A DNA stretch of 39,171 nucleotides from Bowdeniella nasicola. GTDB taxonomy: Bacteria > Actinomycetota > Actinomycetes > Actinomycetales > Actinomycetaceae. The notes under the pieces are model-generated. The model was given only the letters and a program-made list of their open reading frames with translations, was not told where the DNA came from and did no database searches. Location of the stretch: assembly GCF_001907295.1 (NCBI RefSeq), contig NZ_MQVR01000014.1, positions 1-39,171 of the forward strand. Reading direction: 5' to 3'. The translations under genes were made by a program, and so were the position numbers. The number at the start of each line of letters is the position of its first letter. Within the stretch, counting starts at the first letter, position 1. Shown in pieces: positions 7,513-16,348 of the stretch.

Positions 7513-9195
7513 GTGGCGGAGTACATCTACTCAATGGTCAAGGCGCGCAAGGCGCACGGCGACAAGGTCATCCTCGATGACGTCACCATGGCGTTCTTGC
7601 CCGGGGCCAAGATCGGCATGGTCGGCCCGAACGGTGCCGGTAAGTCGACGATCCTGAAGATCATGGCGGGCCTCGAGCAGCCCTCCAATGGTGAAGCTCG
7701 CCTGAGCCCGGGATACAGCGTGGGCATCCTGTTGCAGGAGCCACCGCTGAACGAAGAAAAAGACGTCCGCGGCAACGTGGAAGAAGCCGTCGCTGACATC
7801 CTCGCCAAGATCAACCGGTTCAACGAGATCGGTGAAGAAATGGCGAACCCGGATGCCGATTTCGATGCGCTCATGGAAGAAATGGGCAAGCTCCAAACCG
7901 AAATCGATGCGGCCGATGCGTGGGATCTCGACTCCCAGCTGAACCAGGCGATGGACGCGCTCAAGCTACCCCCGGGCGATGCCGACGTGTCGGTCCTGTC
8001 CGGTGGTGAGCGCCGCCGCGTCGCACTGTGCAAGCTGCTGCTCGAATCTCCCGACCTGCTGCTCCTCGACGAGCCCACGAACCACCTCGACGCCGAATCG
8101 GTGCTCTGGCTCGAGCAGTACCTCGCGAAGTACCCCGGCGCCATCATCGCCGTCACCCACGATCGCTACTTCCTCGACCACGTGGCCGAATGGATCGCCG
8201 AAGTCGACCGCGGTCGGCTCTACCCCTATGAGGGCAACTACTCGACCTACCTGGAAAAGAAGCAGGAACGCCTGAAGATCCAGGGCAAGAAGGACGCCAA
8301 GCTCGCCAAGCGCCTGAAGGACGAACTCGAATGGGTTCGCCAGAACGCCAAGGGCCGCCAGGCCAAGTCCAAGGCCCGTCTGCAGCGCTACGAAGAGATG
8401 GCTGCCGAGGCTGAGCGCACCCGCAAGCTCGACTTCGAAGAAATCCAGATCCCGCCGGGCCCGCGCCTTGGCAACGTCGTCCTCGAAGCGAAGAACCTCA
8501 AGAAGGGCTTCGGTGACCGCGTCCTCATCGATAACCTGTCGTTCTCGCTGCCGCGTAACGGCATCGTCGGGATCATTGGCCCGAACGGCGTCGGTAAGAC
8601 GACCCTGTTCAAGACCATCGTCGGCCTCGAACCGCTCGATGCGGGGGAACTGAAGATCGGTGAGACCGTCAAGCTCTCCTACGTCGACCAGACGCGTGCC
8701 GGCATCGACCCGAATAAGACCCTGTGGGAGGTCGTCTCCGACGGCCTCGACTATATCCAGGTCGGCCAGGTCGAAATGCCATCGCGCGCCTACGTCTCCG
8801 CGTTCGGCTTCAAGGGCCCGGACCAGCAGAAGCCCGCGGGCGTGCTCTCCGGCGGTGAGCGCAACCGACTGAACCTCGCGCTGACGCTGAAGCAGGGCGG
8901 CAACCTCCTGCTGCTCGACGAGCCGACTAACGACCTCGATGTCGAGACCCTTGGCTCGCTGGAAAACGCGCTCCTCGAGTTCCCCGGCTGCGCCGTGGTC
9001 ATCACCCACGACCGCTGGTTCCTCGACCGCGTCGCGACCCACATTCTCGCCTACGAAGGCACCAAGGAAGATCCGAGCCGCTGGTACTGGTTCGAGGGCA
9101 ACTTCGAGGCGTACGAGAAGAACAAGGTCGACCGTCTTGGCCCGGAGGCTGCCCGTCCGCCGGCCATGACGTACCGCAAGCTCACGCGCAACTAG
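7513..9195 (+). CDS. ettA: Energy-dependent translational throttle protein EttA (ABC-F)
   Basis: A 560-residue ABC-F protein with two ATPase cassettes and no membrane spans. The first Walker A is GPNGAGKST (about 37), with signature LSGGERRRVALCK (about 160) and LLLLDEPTNHLD. The second Walker A is GPNGVGKTT (about 356), with LSGGERNRLNLALTL (about 445) and LLLLDEPTNDLD. Between them lies a charged ABC-tran extension linker rich in Lys and Arg (about 245-300). EttA binds the ribosomal E site and gates entry into elongation according to the ATP/ADP ratio. Length and linker match EttA rather than antibiotic-resistance ABC-F proteins. The GTG start at 7513 has GGGAGA upstream. The acyl-CoA thioesterase starts nine bases after its stop. 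Confidence 0.93.
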   Translation: MAEYIYSMVKARKAHGDKVILDDVTMAFLPGAKIGMVGPNGAGKSTILKIMAGLEQPSNGEARLSPGYSVGILLQEPPLNEEKDVRGNVEEAVADILAKINRFNEIGEEMANPDADFDALMEEMGKLQTEIDAADAWDLDSQLNQAMDALKLPPGDADVSVLSGGERRRVALCKLLLESPDLLLLDEPTNHLDAESVLWLEQYLAKYPGAIIAVTHDRYFLDHVAEWIAEVDRGRLYPYEGNYSTYLEKKQERLKIQGKKDAKLAKRLKDELEWVRQNAKGRQAKSKARLQRYEEMAAEAERTRKLDFEEIQIPPGPRLGNVVLEAKNLKKGFGDRVLIDNLSFSLPRNGIVGIIGPNGVGKTTLFKTIVGLEPLDAGELKIGETVKLSYVDQTRAGIDPNKTLWEVVSDGLDYIQVGQVEMPSRAYVSAFGFKGPDQQKPAGVLSGGERNRLNLALTLKQGGNLLLLDEPTNDLDVETLGSLENALLEFPGCAVVITHDRWFLDRVATHILAYEGTKEDPSRWYWFEGNFEAYEKNKVDRLGPEAARPPAMTYRKLTRN

Positions 9196-9204
9196 GAGCA
9201 GGAG

Positions 9205-9651
9205 ATGGCTGCGATCGACGTCCCGATCAAGGTCCGCTGGGCCGATCTGGATGCCTACGGGCATGTCAATAACGCCGCGATGCTCACGCTTCTAGAAGAG
9301 GTCCGGATCGCCGTGTTCTGGCACGGCGCCGGCCTCGACAATACCGACGGCGGCTTCGGCGTCGACGGCGAGTCCGCGACGTTCATTGCCCGGCAGGAGA
9401 TCGAATATCTCAAGCCGGTGCTCTACCCGCAAGAGCCGATCCCGGTGCGGACGTGGGTCTCTCGCATGGGCGGCGCCTCCGTCGACATCGACTACGTCAT
9501 CGACGCCGCCGACGGCACCCCAGCCGTGCAGGCGCGGACGGTCGTTGTCCTTATGGACACCGCGAGCATGAAGCCTCGGAGGCTAACGGAAGCGGAGCGC
9601 GAGCAGCTCGGACGCATCAGCGACGAGCCGCTCACCTTCCGGCGCTCTTAG
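9205..9651 (+). CDS. Acyl-CoA thioesterase, 4HBT hotdog fold
   Basis: A 148-residue single-hotdog thioesterase. WADLDAYGHVNNAAML is the family signature; the Asp of DxYGHVNN is the catalytic acid that hydrolyses the acyl-CoA thioester. The IEYLKPVLY and VRTWVSRMGGASVDIDY segments form the long helix and strands of the fold. It probably forms tetramers in the cytoplasm. It follows ettA by nine bases with AGGAG as ribosome site, so both are likely on one transcript. Its TAG stop is interlocked with the TAA stop of the converging tesB-like gene (TTAG at 9648-9651). Substrate chain length cannot be told from sequence. Confidence 0.88.
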   Translation: MAAIDVPIKVRWADLDAYGHVNNAAMLTLLEEVRIAVFWHGAGLDNTDGGFGVDGESATFIARQEIEYLKPVLYPQEPIPVRTWVSRMGGASVDIDYVIDAADGTPAVQARTVVVLMDTASMKPRRLTEAEREQLGRISDEPLTFRRS

Positions 9652-10616
9652 CCTTCGGTGTCCTCGGGGACGCGCACCATGCCTTCTTGCGCGGCGCTTG
9701 CGACGAGGCGTCCGGACTGGTCGAAAATCCGTGCCGTGCCAAGGCCCCGGCCACCCTGTGCGGAGGGGGAGTGCTGCTCGAACAGGAACCACTCAGAGAC
9801 GTCGACATCGCGGTGCCACCACATCGAATGGTCGAGGGAGGCGACCGAAATGCCTTCGTGTCCCCACGACAGCGAGTGACGCCTCAGGACGGGCTCGAGC
9901 ATGACCTGGTCGCAGGCGTAGATGAGCAGCGCGCGATGCAAGAGCTGACTGGCGCCCTCGGCCATCGTGCCGCGCGCCCGCATCCACACACGCTGGTCGG
10001 CTTCGACTGTTCCAGCCGGTTCCATGAACACGTCACCCGCGGGATGGCGGATATCGAAGGCACCGGTGCGGGCGAGGAACTGAGCCGTCGGGTCGGGATT
10101 GGCCTCGAAGAGCTCCATGACGCTCGGAAGCGTCTCGGGATCGGGTACCTCGGGTGCCTGGTCCTGGTGGTCACGCCCGGGCTGGGTCTCCTGGAACGAG
10201 GCGATCACAGACAGGATCGGCTTGCCATGCTGAATCGCGTGCACGCGGCGGGTCGAAAACGACCGGCCGTCGTGCAGGATCTCGACGCGGAATAGCAGCG
10301 CGGAATCGATACGCCCGGGGCGCAGGAAATAGCCGTGGCACGAGTGGAGAGTGCGAGGCCCGTCCCCGTCGTCCGGAGTGGTGCGGCCCGCGGCCATCAT
10401 CGCCTGGGAGAGCACCTGGCCGCCGTAGATCCGACCGAGGAAGAACGGCAGCGACGGGGCCGCGAACATCGTGTCCTCGAGCTGGGTGAGGTCGAGGGCC
10501 GCGAGCACGTGGCTGAGCGGAGCGACGTCCGGCTGTGGGATCGGCAAAACGCCGTTGAGGGGATCGGGTACGCCCTCGGGTGTCGGCTGTAGGCGCGGTT
10601 CAATCTCGTCGGTCAT
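9648..10616 (-). CDS. tesB: Acyl-CoA thioesterase II (TesB type)
   Basis: A 322-residue double-hotdog thioesterase that hydrolyses medium- and long-chain acyl-CoA. The N-terminal hotdog carries GRIYGGQVLSQAMMAA and SCHGYFLRPGRID; the C-terminal one carries SLDHSMWWHRDVDVSEWFLF with GGRGLGTARIFDQSGRLVAS, all standard TesB motifs. The first about 55 residues are the usual poorly conserved leader. An AGGAG-like sequence precedes the ATG. It starts eight bases after the ptsI stop in the same direction, so the two are probably cotranscribed although unrelated in function. Two thioesterases meeting tail to tail suggests control of acyl-CoA pools, but this is inference. Confidence 0.92.
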   Translation of the reverse strand: MTDEIEPRLQPTPEGVPDPLNGVLPIPQPDVAPLSHVLAALDLTQLEDTMFAAPSLPFFLGRIYGGQVLSQAMMAAGRTTPDDGDGPRTLHSCHGYFLRPGRIDSALLFRVEILHDGRSFSTRRVHAIQHGKPILSVIASFQETQPGRDHQDQAPEVPDPETLPSVMELFEANPDPTAQFLARTGAFDIRHPAGDVFMEPAGTVEADQRVWMRARGTMAEGASQLLHRALLIYACDQVMLEPVLRRHSLSWGHEGISVASLDHSMWWHRDVDVSEWFLFEQHSPSAQGGRGLGTARIFDQSGRLVASAAQEGMVRVPEDTEG

Positions 10617-10624
10617 CTCAACTC

Positions 10625-12331
10625 CTAAAGTCCGAGCTCGGTCAGGACCTCGAGGCGGTCCCGCACGGCCTGCCGTGCGCTGCGAGCTCCGGTCGCGGCG
10701 AGTGCAACGCCAGCTGCCTCTCGCGCCTCCGCGAGCGTCACGGCCGACAGAGCGGCGGCAACGTCGGGGATGGAACGGGGCGTCATCGACAGCGTCGAGA
10801 CCCCGAGGCCAACGAGCACGACCGCGAGGGCGGGATCGGCCGCGGCCTCACCACACACGCCGACCGGACGGTCTTGTTGGGCCCCGCCCCGGCAGGTGGC
10901 GTCGATGAGATCTAGGACCGCGGGGTGCCACGGGTCCGCGAGGTCGGCGAGCATACCGAGCAGCCGGTCGGCGCCCATCGTGTACTGCGACAGGTCGTTC
11001 GTACCGATGGATGCGAAATCCGCGCTCGCAAGAATCTGTCCTGCACGCAGCGCAGAGGAAGGCACCTCCACCATGACGCCGGCGTGCGCGATACCCCGGG
11101 CGCGGCAGGCGTCGACGAATTCGTTGGCTTCCGCGACCGTCGAGATCATCGGAGCCATGACGTGGACATTTGCGCCGGTCTCGCGCTGCGCCTGGGCGAT
11201 CGCATCGAGCTGACGGTTGAGGATGTCGGGGAACTTGCGATTCATGCGGTACCCGCGCACTCCGAGCGCCGGGTTCGACTCGTGCCCCATCTTCATAAAC
11301 GGCAGCGGCTTATCGGAGCCCGCATCGAGGGTCCGCACGACGATGCGGCCCTTCGGCGCAGCGGCGAACACCTCCGTGTAGGAGGCGACCTGGTCTTCGA
11401 GACTCGGCTCTTCGACGGAACCGAGGTACCACAGCTCGGTGCGGAACAGTCCGATGCCTTCGGCCTTCACCTCGGCGGCGGCGCGTGCGCCTGCGGCATC
11501 GGAAATGTTGGCAAGGAGCGGGACGTGGTGGCCGCATCTGAGCTGACCGGTGCCCGAGAAATCGCGACGCGGCACGGGGCGCTTCGCGGCGGTAATCTGC
11601 TCCTCGCTCGGATCGACCGTGACCGTGCCGGCCGCGCCATTGATGAGAACGAGGTCGCCGTCCTTTAACGACGCAGTGCCGTGGGCCGCGACGACCGCGG
11701 GGATGCCGAGCTCACGCGACACGATGGCTGTATGGGACGTCGGACCGCCCTCGAGCAGGACGATTCCTAGGACCTTCTTTGGATCGAGCTGAGCGGCATC
11801 GGAAGGGGCGAGGTCCGCAGCCCACAGGATGTATTCCCGGTCCGGCGTTGGAAGGCCCGGTGCCGGACGGCCAAGGAGGCGCGCAATGATCCGGTCCCGC
11901 ACGTCATAGACATCGAGCGCGCGTTCGGCGAGGTAGCCGCCCATGTCGCGCAACAGGTCGGCGAGCATGCCAGCCGCTTCCCACACCGCGCGGGTCGGGA
12001 CGAGCTGTCGTGTCCGCACGAGATCACTGGCACCATCAAGCAGCGCAGGATCTTGCGCGATCTGGGAGGCCGTCGCGAGAACTTCGGCGGCCTGACCGGT
12101 GGCGAGATCGGCGCGTAGCGCGAGGTTTTCGGCGGTTTCGGCGGCCGCTTTTTCGATGCGCTGGACTTCTACGTCAGCGTTGCTCTCGGGCGGAAGGAAC
12201 CGGGCGCGAGGTTCGGAAACCCGCGGAAAAACTTTGGCGATCTGACCCACGGCCCGTCCGGGGCTGACCCCGATGCCCAAATAGCGAGTACAGCCGTGCT
12301 TATCGCGATCCGCGTCGATTTTGCGCGTCAT
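10625..12331 (-). CDS. ptsI: PTS enzyme I (phosphoenolpyruvate-protein phosphotransferase)
   Basis: A 568-residue enzyme that transfers phosphate from PEP to HPr, the first step of all PTS sugar uptake. The phosphorylated histidine is H200 in LEGGPTSHTAIVSRELGIPA. The PEP-binding barrel shows GIGLFRTELWYL, VRTLDAGSDKPLPF, GVMVEVPSSAL and IGTNDLSQYTMGADR. The start was set at the ATG at 12331 because AGGAGG lies six bases before it; the frame is open further upstream but the extra residues do not resemble enzyme I. It diverges from the EIIB gene. HPr (ptsH) and the EIIC permease are not in the window and must be encoded elsewhere if the system works. Confidence 0.95.
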   Translation of the reverse strand: MTRKIDADRDKHGCTRYLGIGVSPGRAVGQIAKVFPRVSEPRARFLPPESNADVEVQRIEKAAAETAENLALRADLATGQAAEVLATASQIAQDPALLDGASDLVRTRQLVPTRAVWEAAGMLADLLRDMGGYLAERALDVYDVRDRIIARLLGRPAPGLPTPDREYILWAADLAPSDAAQLDPKKVLGIVLLEGGPTSHTAIVSRELGIPAVVAAHGTASLKDGDLVLINGAAGTVTVDPSEEQITAAKRPVPRRDFSGTGQLRCGHHVPLLANISDAAGARAAAEVKAEGIGLFRTELWYLGSVEEPSLEDQVASYTEVFAAAPKGRIVVRTLDAGSDKPLPFMKMGHESNPALGVRGYRMNRKFPDILNRQLDAIAQAQRETGANVHVMAPMISTVAEANEFVDACRARGIAHAGVMVEVPSSALRAGQILASADFASIGTNDLSQYTMGADRLLGMLADLADPWHPAVLDLIDATCRGGAQQDRPVGVCGEAAADPALAVVLVGLGVSTLSMTPRSIPDVAAALSAVTLAEAREAAGVALAATGARSARQAVRDRLEVLTELGL

Positions 12332-12468
12332 GGAGTGCCTCCTAGGTTCCCTTGCAGCCCATTGTGCCAACTCCATCGGTCGCGAGCATCGCCGAGCCCG
12401 TGCATCGGTGCGATAATGATGTGAGGATATTAACGAGCCCCCGCTACGTGGGAAGAGAGATAGGCGAT

Positions 12469-12705
12469 ATGAGCAACGCTGCTGAAATCCTGGCCGGACT
12501 CGGAGGCAAGGACAACATCGACGAACTCGAGTCATGCATCACCCGCCTGCGCGTCCAGGTGAAAGACCCCGAAGCCGTGAGCGAAGATAACCTCAGGATC
12601 GACGGCGTCTATGGAGTCGTCCGTTCCGGACATGTCGTCCAGGTGGTGGTCGGCCCCGAGGCCGAAGAAATCGCCGATACAATCAATGGTCTGCTAGCTG
12701 AATAG
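12469..12705 (+). CDS. Stand-alone PTS glucose-family EIIB domain
   Basis: A 78-residue protein equal to one PTS EIIB domain of the glucose/N-acetylglucosamine family. It receives phosphate from EIIA on a cysteine and passes it to the sugar. The site is ELESCITRLRVQVKD, with the Cys followed by the typical I-T-R-L-R. VYGVVRSGHVVQVVVGPEAEEI forms the rest of the fold. The ATG at 12469 follows GGAAGAGAGA; upstream codons in the same frame do not resemble the family. Most actinobacterial glucose-type enzymes II fuse C and B; here B is free, with EIIA encoded 2.2 kb downstream and enzyme I divergent. The EIIC partner is unknown. Confidence 0.9.
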   Translation: MSNAAEILAGLGGKDNIDELESCITRLRVQVKDPEAVSEDNLRIDGVYGVVRSGHVVQVVVGPEAEEIADTINGLLAE

Positions 12706-12722
12706 CCAGCCGTGAGGATCGT

Positions 12723-12746
12723 CCCGCGCTGCGCGGGGCGGTTTTT
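12723..12746 (+). terminator. Rho-independent terminator after EIIB
   Basis: CCCGCG-CTG-CGCGGG forms a compact stem and is followed by GCGG and five Ts, 18 bases after the EIIB stop. It separates EIIB from malQ. Confidence 0.85.
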
Positions 12747-12784
12747 GTGCCCGCCAGTCCGTTCACGCCCCAGGTGGTAGTTAC

Positions 12785-14929
12785 ATGAGCATCGACAACT
12801 CTGACGCGTTGCGTCACCTCGCCGATCAGTACGGGGTGGCGACCGAGTATTGGGACTTCCACGGCACCCACCGGCACGTGCCTGACGCGACGCTGCTCGC
12901 CGTCCTTTCCGCCCTCGGCCTCGACCTCGAATCCGATAGCGATGTCAGTGACGCCATCGCGGAAATTGACCTCAAGCCCTGGCGTCGCATCCTGCCCTCT
13001 TGCCTCGTGGTGCGCCACGGCCAAGAGCACGACGTTGCCGTCCACGTGCCCGACGGCCTCGGCGTGAGCGCCAGCGTCCAACTCGAAGACGGCCAGAGCT
13101 GGTCACTTGGCCAAAAGGACCAGTGGGTCGAGCCGCGCGAGATCGACGGCGAACGCATCGGGCGTGCCACCTTCCTATTACCGTCCAACCTGCCACTCGG
13201 GTGGCACACGATCGAGGTGACGTGCGACGACGGCACCACGGCAAGTGCGCCGCTCGCCGTCACGCCGCCGCGCCTGGCCGAACCCACCCTGCAAGCCGGT
13301 CGCGGCTGGGGCGCCATGGCGCAGCTGTATTCCGTCCGCTCCAAGGAATCGTGGGGGATGGGCGACGCCCGCGACCTCGCGGAGATGGGATCCTTCTTCG
13401 GCTCGATCGGCGCGGACTTCCTCCTCATCAACCCGCTGCACGCGGCCGAGATGTCCCCACCCATCACGCCCTCGCCCTACCTACCGACCTCGCGTCGCTT
13501 CGTCTCGCCGCTGTACATCCGGCCCGAGGACATCGAGGAGGTCGCTTACCTCACCGGCCCGCAGCGCTCGCTCGTGCGCTGGGCAATGCAGGAAGTCGAG
13601 CACGACAACACCTCCTCCGAGCCGATCGACCGGGACCGCTCCTGGCAGGCCAAGAGCCAGGCGCTCGCGGTCATCTACGCCCAGGGGCTGTCTGATGCGC
13701 GCCGTCGCGAATTCGAACGCTATCGCGAGGAAATGGGGCAGGGCCTCGAAGACTTCGCCCTGTGGTGCGCGCTCGCCGAACACTACAAGGATGAGCCCTG
13801 GCCGGAGACGGTCTCCCACCCGGCCTCCCCGCGCACGCGCCTGATGCGGATGGAACTGTCCGAGCGCATCGACTACTTCTGCTGGCTGCAGTGGATCATC
13901 GACCAGCAACTCCAACGCGCACAGCGCGACGCCGTCGACGCCGGCATGGGCCTTGGCCTGATGCAGGACCTCGCGGTCGGCGTGCACCCTGGCGGTGCCG
14001 ATGCGTGGGCCCTGCAGGACGTGTTTGCCCGCGGCATCGAGGTGGGCGCACCGCCGGACATGTACAACCAGCAGGGCCAGAACTGGTCCCAGCCGCCGTG
14101 GCGGCCCGACGCCCTCGCCGAACTCGGTTATGCGCCGCTGCGCGACATGATCCGAACCGTGCTGCGTCACGCCGGCGCGATCCGGGTCGACCACATCATC
14201 GGATTCTTCCGCCTCTGGTGGATCCCGCAAGGCGCCCTGCCCTCCGAAGGCACCTACGTCCGCTTCGACCACGAAGCGATGATCGGCGTCCTGCTCCTCG
14301 AAGCGCACCGCGCCGGGGCCACCCTGATCGGCGAAGACCTCGGCACCGTCGAGCCGGGGGTCCGTGACTACCTGACCGAACGCGGAATCTTCGGCACCTC
14401 CGTGCTGTGGTTCGAAGGTGGCGAGGACGGCCTGCCCAAGCGTCCCGACGCCTACCGCACGCTCGCGCTTGCCACCGTCGACACCCACGATATGCCGCCC
14501 GCCGCGGGATACCTCGCGGGCGAGCACGTCGACGTGCGTGAACGCCTCGGCCTGCTCGTCGACCCGCCAGAGCAGGTACGCGCCGAAGCGGAAGCCGAAC
14601 GCGAACGCATGCTTACCCGCCTGCGCGAATATGGCCTGCTCGGTGCCGATCCGACCGAACGCGAAATCATCGAGGCGATGCACCGCTATATTGCGCAGAC
14701 GCCCTCGCTGCTGCTCGGGATCTCGGTCACGGACATGGTCGGGGAGCGCCGGACGCAAAACCAGCCCGGCACCGACCAGGAATATCCGAACTGGAAGATT
14801 CCTCTCGGCGACGGCACCGCACAGCCCGTCCTCGTCGCGGACCTGCCGAAGAACGGCCGCCTCAATTCGCTGATCCACGCCGTACGCGACGCCCTCGGCG
14901 ACGGCGACCGACTGGCGACGCGCGACTGA
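12785..14929 (+). CDS. malQ: 4-alpha-glucanotransferase (amylomaltase)
   Basis: A 714-residue GH77 enzyme that moves maltooligosaccharide units between glucans and releases glucose, acting on cytoplasmic maltodextrin or glycogen. The N-terminal about 160 residues form the beta-sandwich typical of long actinobacterial MalQ. The catalytic barrel shows INPLHAAEMSPPITPSPYLP, the nucleophile Asp in AIRVDHIIGFFRLWW (about 468), the acid/base Glu in LIGEDLGTVEPGV (about 516) and the third acid in VDTHDMPPAAGYL (about 567). An atypical GGTGGTAGTTAC precedes the ATG. It is followed three bases later by the EIIA gene, so breakdown of glucans and glucose-type PTS functions are cotranscribed. Confidence 0.95.
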   Translation: MSIDNSDALRHLADQYGVATEYWDFHGTHRHVPDATLLAVLSALGLDLESDSDVSDAIAEIDLKPWRRILPSCLVVRHGQEHDVAVHVPDGLGVSASVQLEDGQSWSLGQKDQWVEPREIDGERIGRATFLLPSNLPLGWHTIEVTCDDGTTASAPLAVTPPRLAEPTLQAGRGWGAMAQLYSVRSKESWGMGDARDLAEMGSFFGSIGADFLLINPLHAAEMSPPITPSPYLPTSRRFVSPLYIRPEDIEEVAYLTGPQRSLVRWAMQEVEHDNTSSEPIDRDRSWQAKSQALAVIYAQGLSDARRREFERYREEMGQGLEDFALWCALAEHYKDEPWPETVSHPASPRTRLMRMELSERIDYFCWLQWIIDQQLQRAQRDAVDAGMGLGLMQDLAVGVHPGGADAWALQDVFARGIEVGAPPDMYNQQGQNWSQPPWRPDALAELGYAPLRDMIRTVLRHAGAIRVDHIIGFFRLWWIPQGALPSEGTYVRFDHEAMIGVLLLEAHRAGATLIGEDLGTVEPGVRDYLTERGIFGTSVLWFEGGEDGLPKRPDAYRTLALATVDTHDMPPAAGYLAGEHVDVRERLGLLVDPPEQVRAEAEAERERMLTRLREYGLLGADPTEREIIEAMHRYIAQTPSLLLGISVTDMVGERRTQNQPGTDQEYPNWKIPLGDGTAQPVLVADLPKNGRLNSLIHAVRDALGDGDRLATRD

Positions 14930-14932
14930 GCC

Positions 14933-15388
14933 ATGGACACCCGCGAGCTTGTTATCCGTGCCCCGTTTGCGGGGCGCGTGCTTGAGCTTCGCGAGGTGCC
15001 CGACGACGTGTTTTCGGCGGCGGTCCTCGGACCCGGCCTTGCGATCTGGCCGCACCTCGTCAAGGTTCCCGTGATCGCGCCCGTCGGGGGGGACATCACA
15101 GCCTGGCATGCGCACGCGTGCGCGATCAGCCCCGGCGATGACGCCCCCGCAATCCTCGTCCACCTCGGACTCGATACGGTCGCGCTGCAGGGGCGCGGGT
15201 TTAGTTGGCACGTGAAGAAGGCCGCCCGCGTCGCGCAGGGCCAGCTCATGTGCGCGTGGGACCTCAGCCAGATCGGCAACTACCTTCCCGTCACGCCCGT
15301 CGTCGCGATGGGAAAAGTCGATATCACGCGGCTTGCCGACGATGAGATCGAGGCGGGCGAAGCGCTCTTTTCGGTCGCGACCTCTTGA
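14933..15388 (+). CDS. crr: PTS glucose-family EIIA
   Basis: A 151-residue stand-alone EIIA of the glucose family, which relays phosphate from HPr to EIIB and in many bacteria also regulates other permeases. Conserved parts are IRAPFAGRVLELREVPDDVF, the first active-site histidine H61 in WHAHACAI, and the phosphorylated H77 in ILVHLGLDTVALQGRGF. Length matches free EIIA domains. The ATG lies three bases after the malQ stop; no strong ribosome site is seen, so it is probably coupled to malQ translation. Together with the EIIB at 12469 it makes a split A/B pair around malQ. Confidence 0.93.
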   Translation: MDTRELVIRAPFAGRVLELREVPDDVFSAAVLGPGLAIWPHLVKVPVIAPVGGDITAWHAHACAISPGDDAPAILVHLGLDTVALQGRGFSWHVKKAARVAQGQLMCAWDLSQIGNYLPVTPVVAMGKVDITRLADDEIEAGEALFSVATS

Positions 15389-15504
15389 CCCGATTCGAGG
15401 GACATCCCTGAAATCGGGGCGCGTTGTCAACCATGAGGACGCTTTGGCTTTTGCTACCCATCTGACCCCGCAGTGCCTGGCTTGCTGCGAGTGAAGGATC
15501 GGCC

Positions 15505-16300
15505 GTGACGCACACCGACCTCTATCGCAGATCGGGCAAGACGAGCCCGGTGATTTCCTACGAGTTATTCCCGCCGAGGGTCCCGGATCCGCATTCGACC
15601 GTCTGGGCGGGGATCGTCAAGTTGCTAAACTCCCGGCCCGACTATGTATCGGTCACCTTCGGTGCCTTGGGAAGCTCTCAGGAGCTCAGCCGCACGGTCC
15701 TGCAGCAGGTCCTTCAGCGCACCGGCCGAACTGGTCGAGCTCATCCGCGAGGTCGCTAACCGCGAACTCGGGGATCCGGCAGCCGTGTCGGTGGCGGTCG
15801 CCGCCTATCCTGCGGGCACCATCCAGACCCGCACCGACGCGGTCGCGGCCCTGGTCGATAAACAGTCGGCCGGCGCTGATTTTGCGATCACGCAGGTGTT
15901 TTATCGGGCCGTGAATTACCGAGACCTGGAGCAGGCTGCCTCCTACCAGGGAGTAAGACTCCCGATCATCCCCGGGATCCTTCCGTTCACCGATATCAAC
16001 CGGCTGCAGCGGCTACAGGCCCTGTCCGGCGTCGCGGTTCCTCCCGAACTCGCAGCACTCGCCGATCTGCCGGACCCCGGTGAGCGGTTGCGGGCCACCC
16101 TGGCCGCCACCCTGGGCTTCCTCGATGAGCTGCTGAGCTATGGCGCCCCAGGCCTGCACTTTTACACCTTCAACCGGGCCCGTCCTACCTTCGACCTGGT
16201 CGAACACCTGCGGTCGAGGAAATTTGCCCCCGTCGATGCCGCGGAATCCGCGGCCCTACTGGAACTCGCGAGCGTCAATCTCACCCGGCCCGCGCCCTGA
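15505..16300 (+). pseudogene. metF: Methylenetetrahydrofolate reductase remnant
   Basis: The first part, from a GTG at 15505 with GAAGGAT upstream, reads VISYELFPPRVPDP and DYVSVTFGALGSSQELSRT, the start of MetF, the FAD enzyme that makes 5-methyl-THF for methionine. Near 15710-15720 the frame shifts and the protein resumes as ELVELIREVANRE, VAVAAYPAG, SAGADFAITQVFYRAVNY and LPIIPGILPFTD, the C-terminal half of MetF. The intervening segment of about 65 residues, including the ALRGDPP flavin/folate region, is deleted. The enzyme therefore cannot be functional. The stop at 16298 is followed directly by a metE remnant, so an old metF-metE operon has decayed. Confidence 0.82.
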
Positions 16301-16348
16301 CAAACCTACCACCACCGCCACCCCATTTCCCGCCGCCACGATCGCCGG

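Noticed and set aside
7966-9264. 432-codon frame antisense to ettA
   Set aside because: Antisense shadow of the ABC cassettes; no independent evidence.
13481-15430. 649-codon minus-strand frame opposite malQ and crr
   Set aside because: Spans two well-supported genes on the other strand and has no family features.
15453-15485. Ten-codon ATG frame (MRTLWLLLPI) before the metF remnant as a leader peptide
   Set aside because: No ribosome site, no repeated regulatory codon and no recognisable SAM or cobalamin riboswitch fold in 15389-15504.
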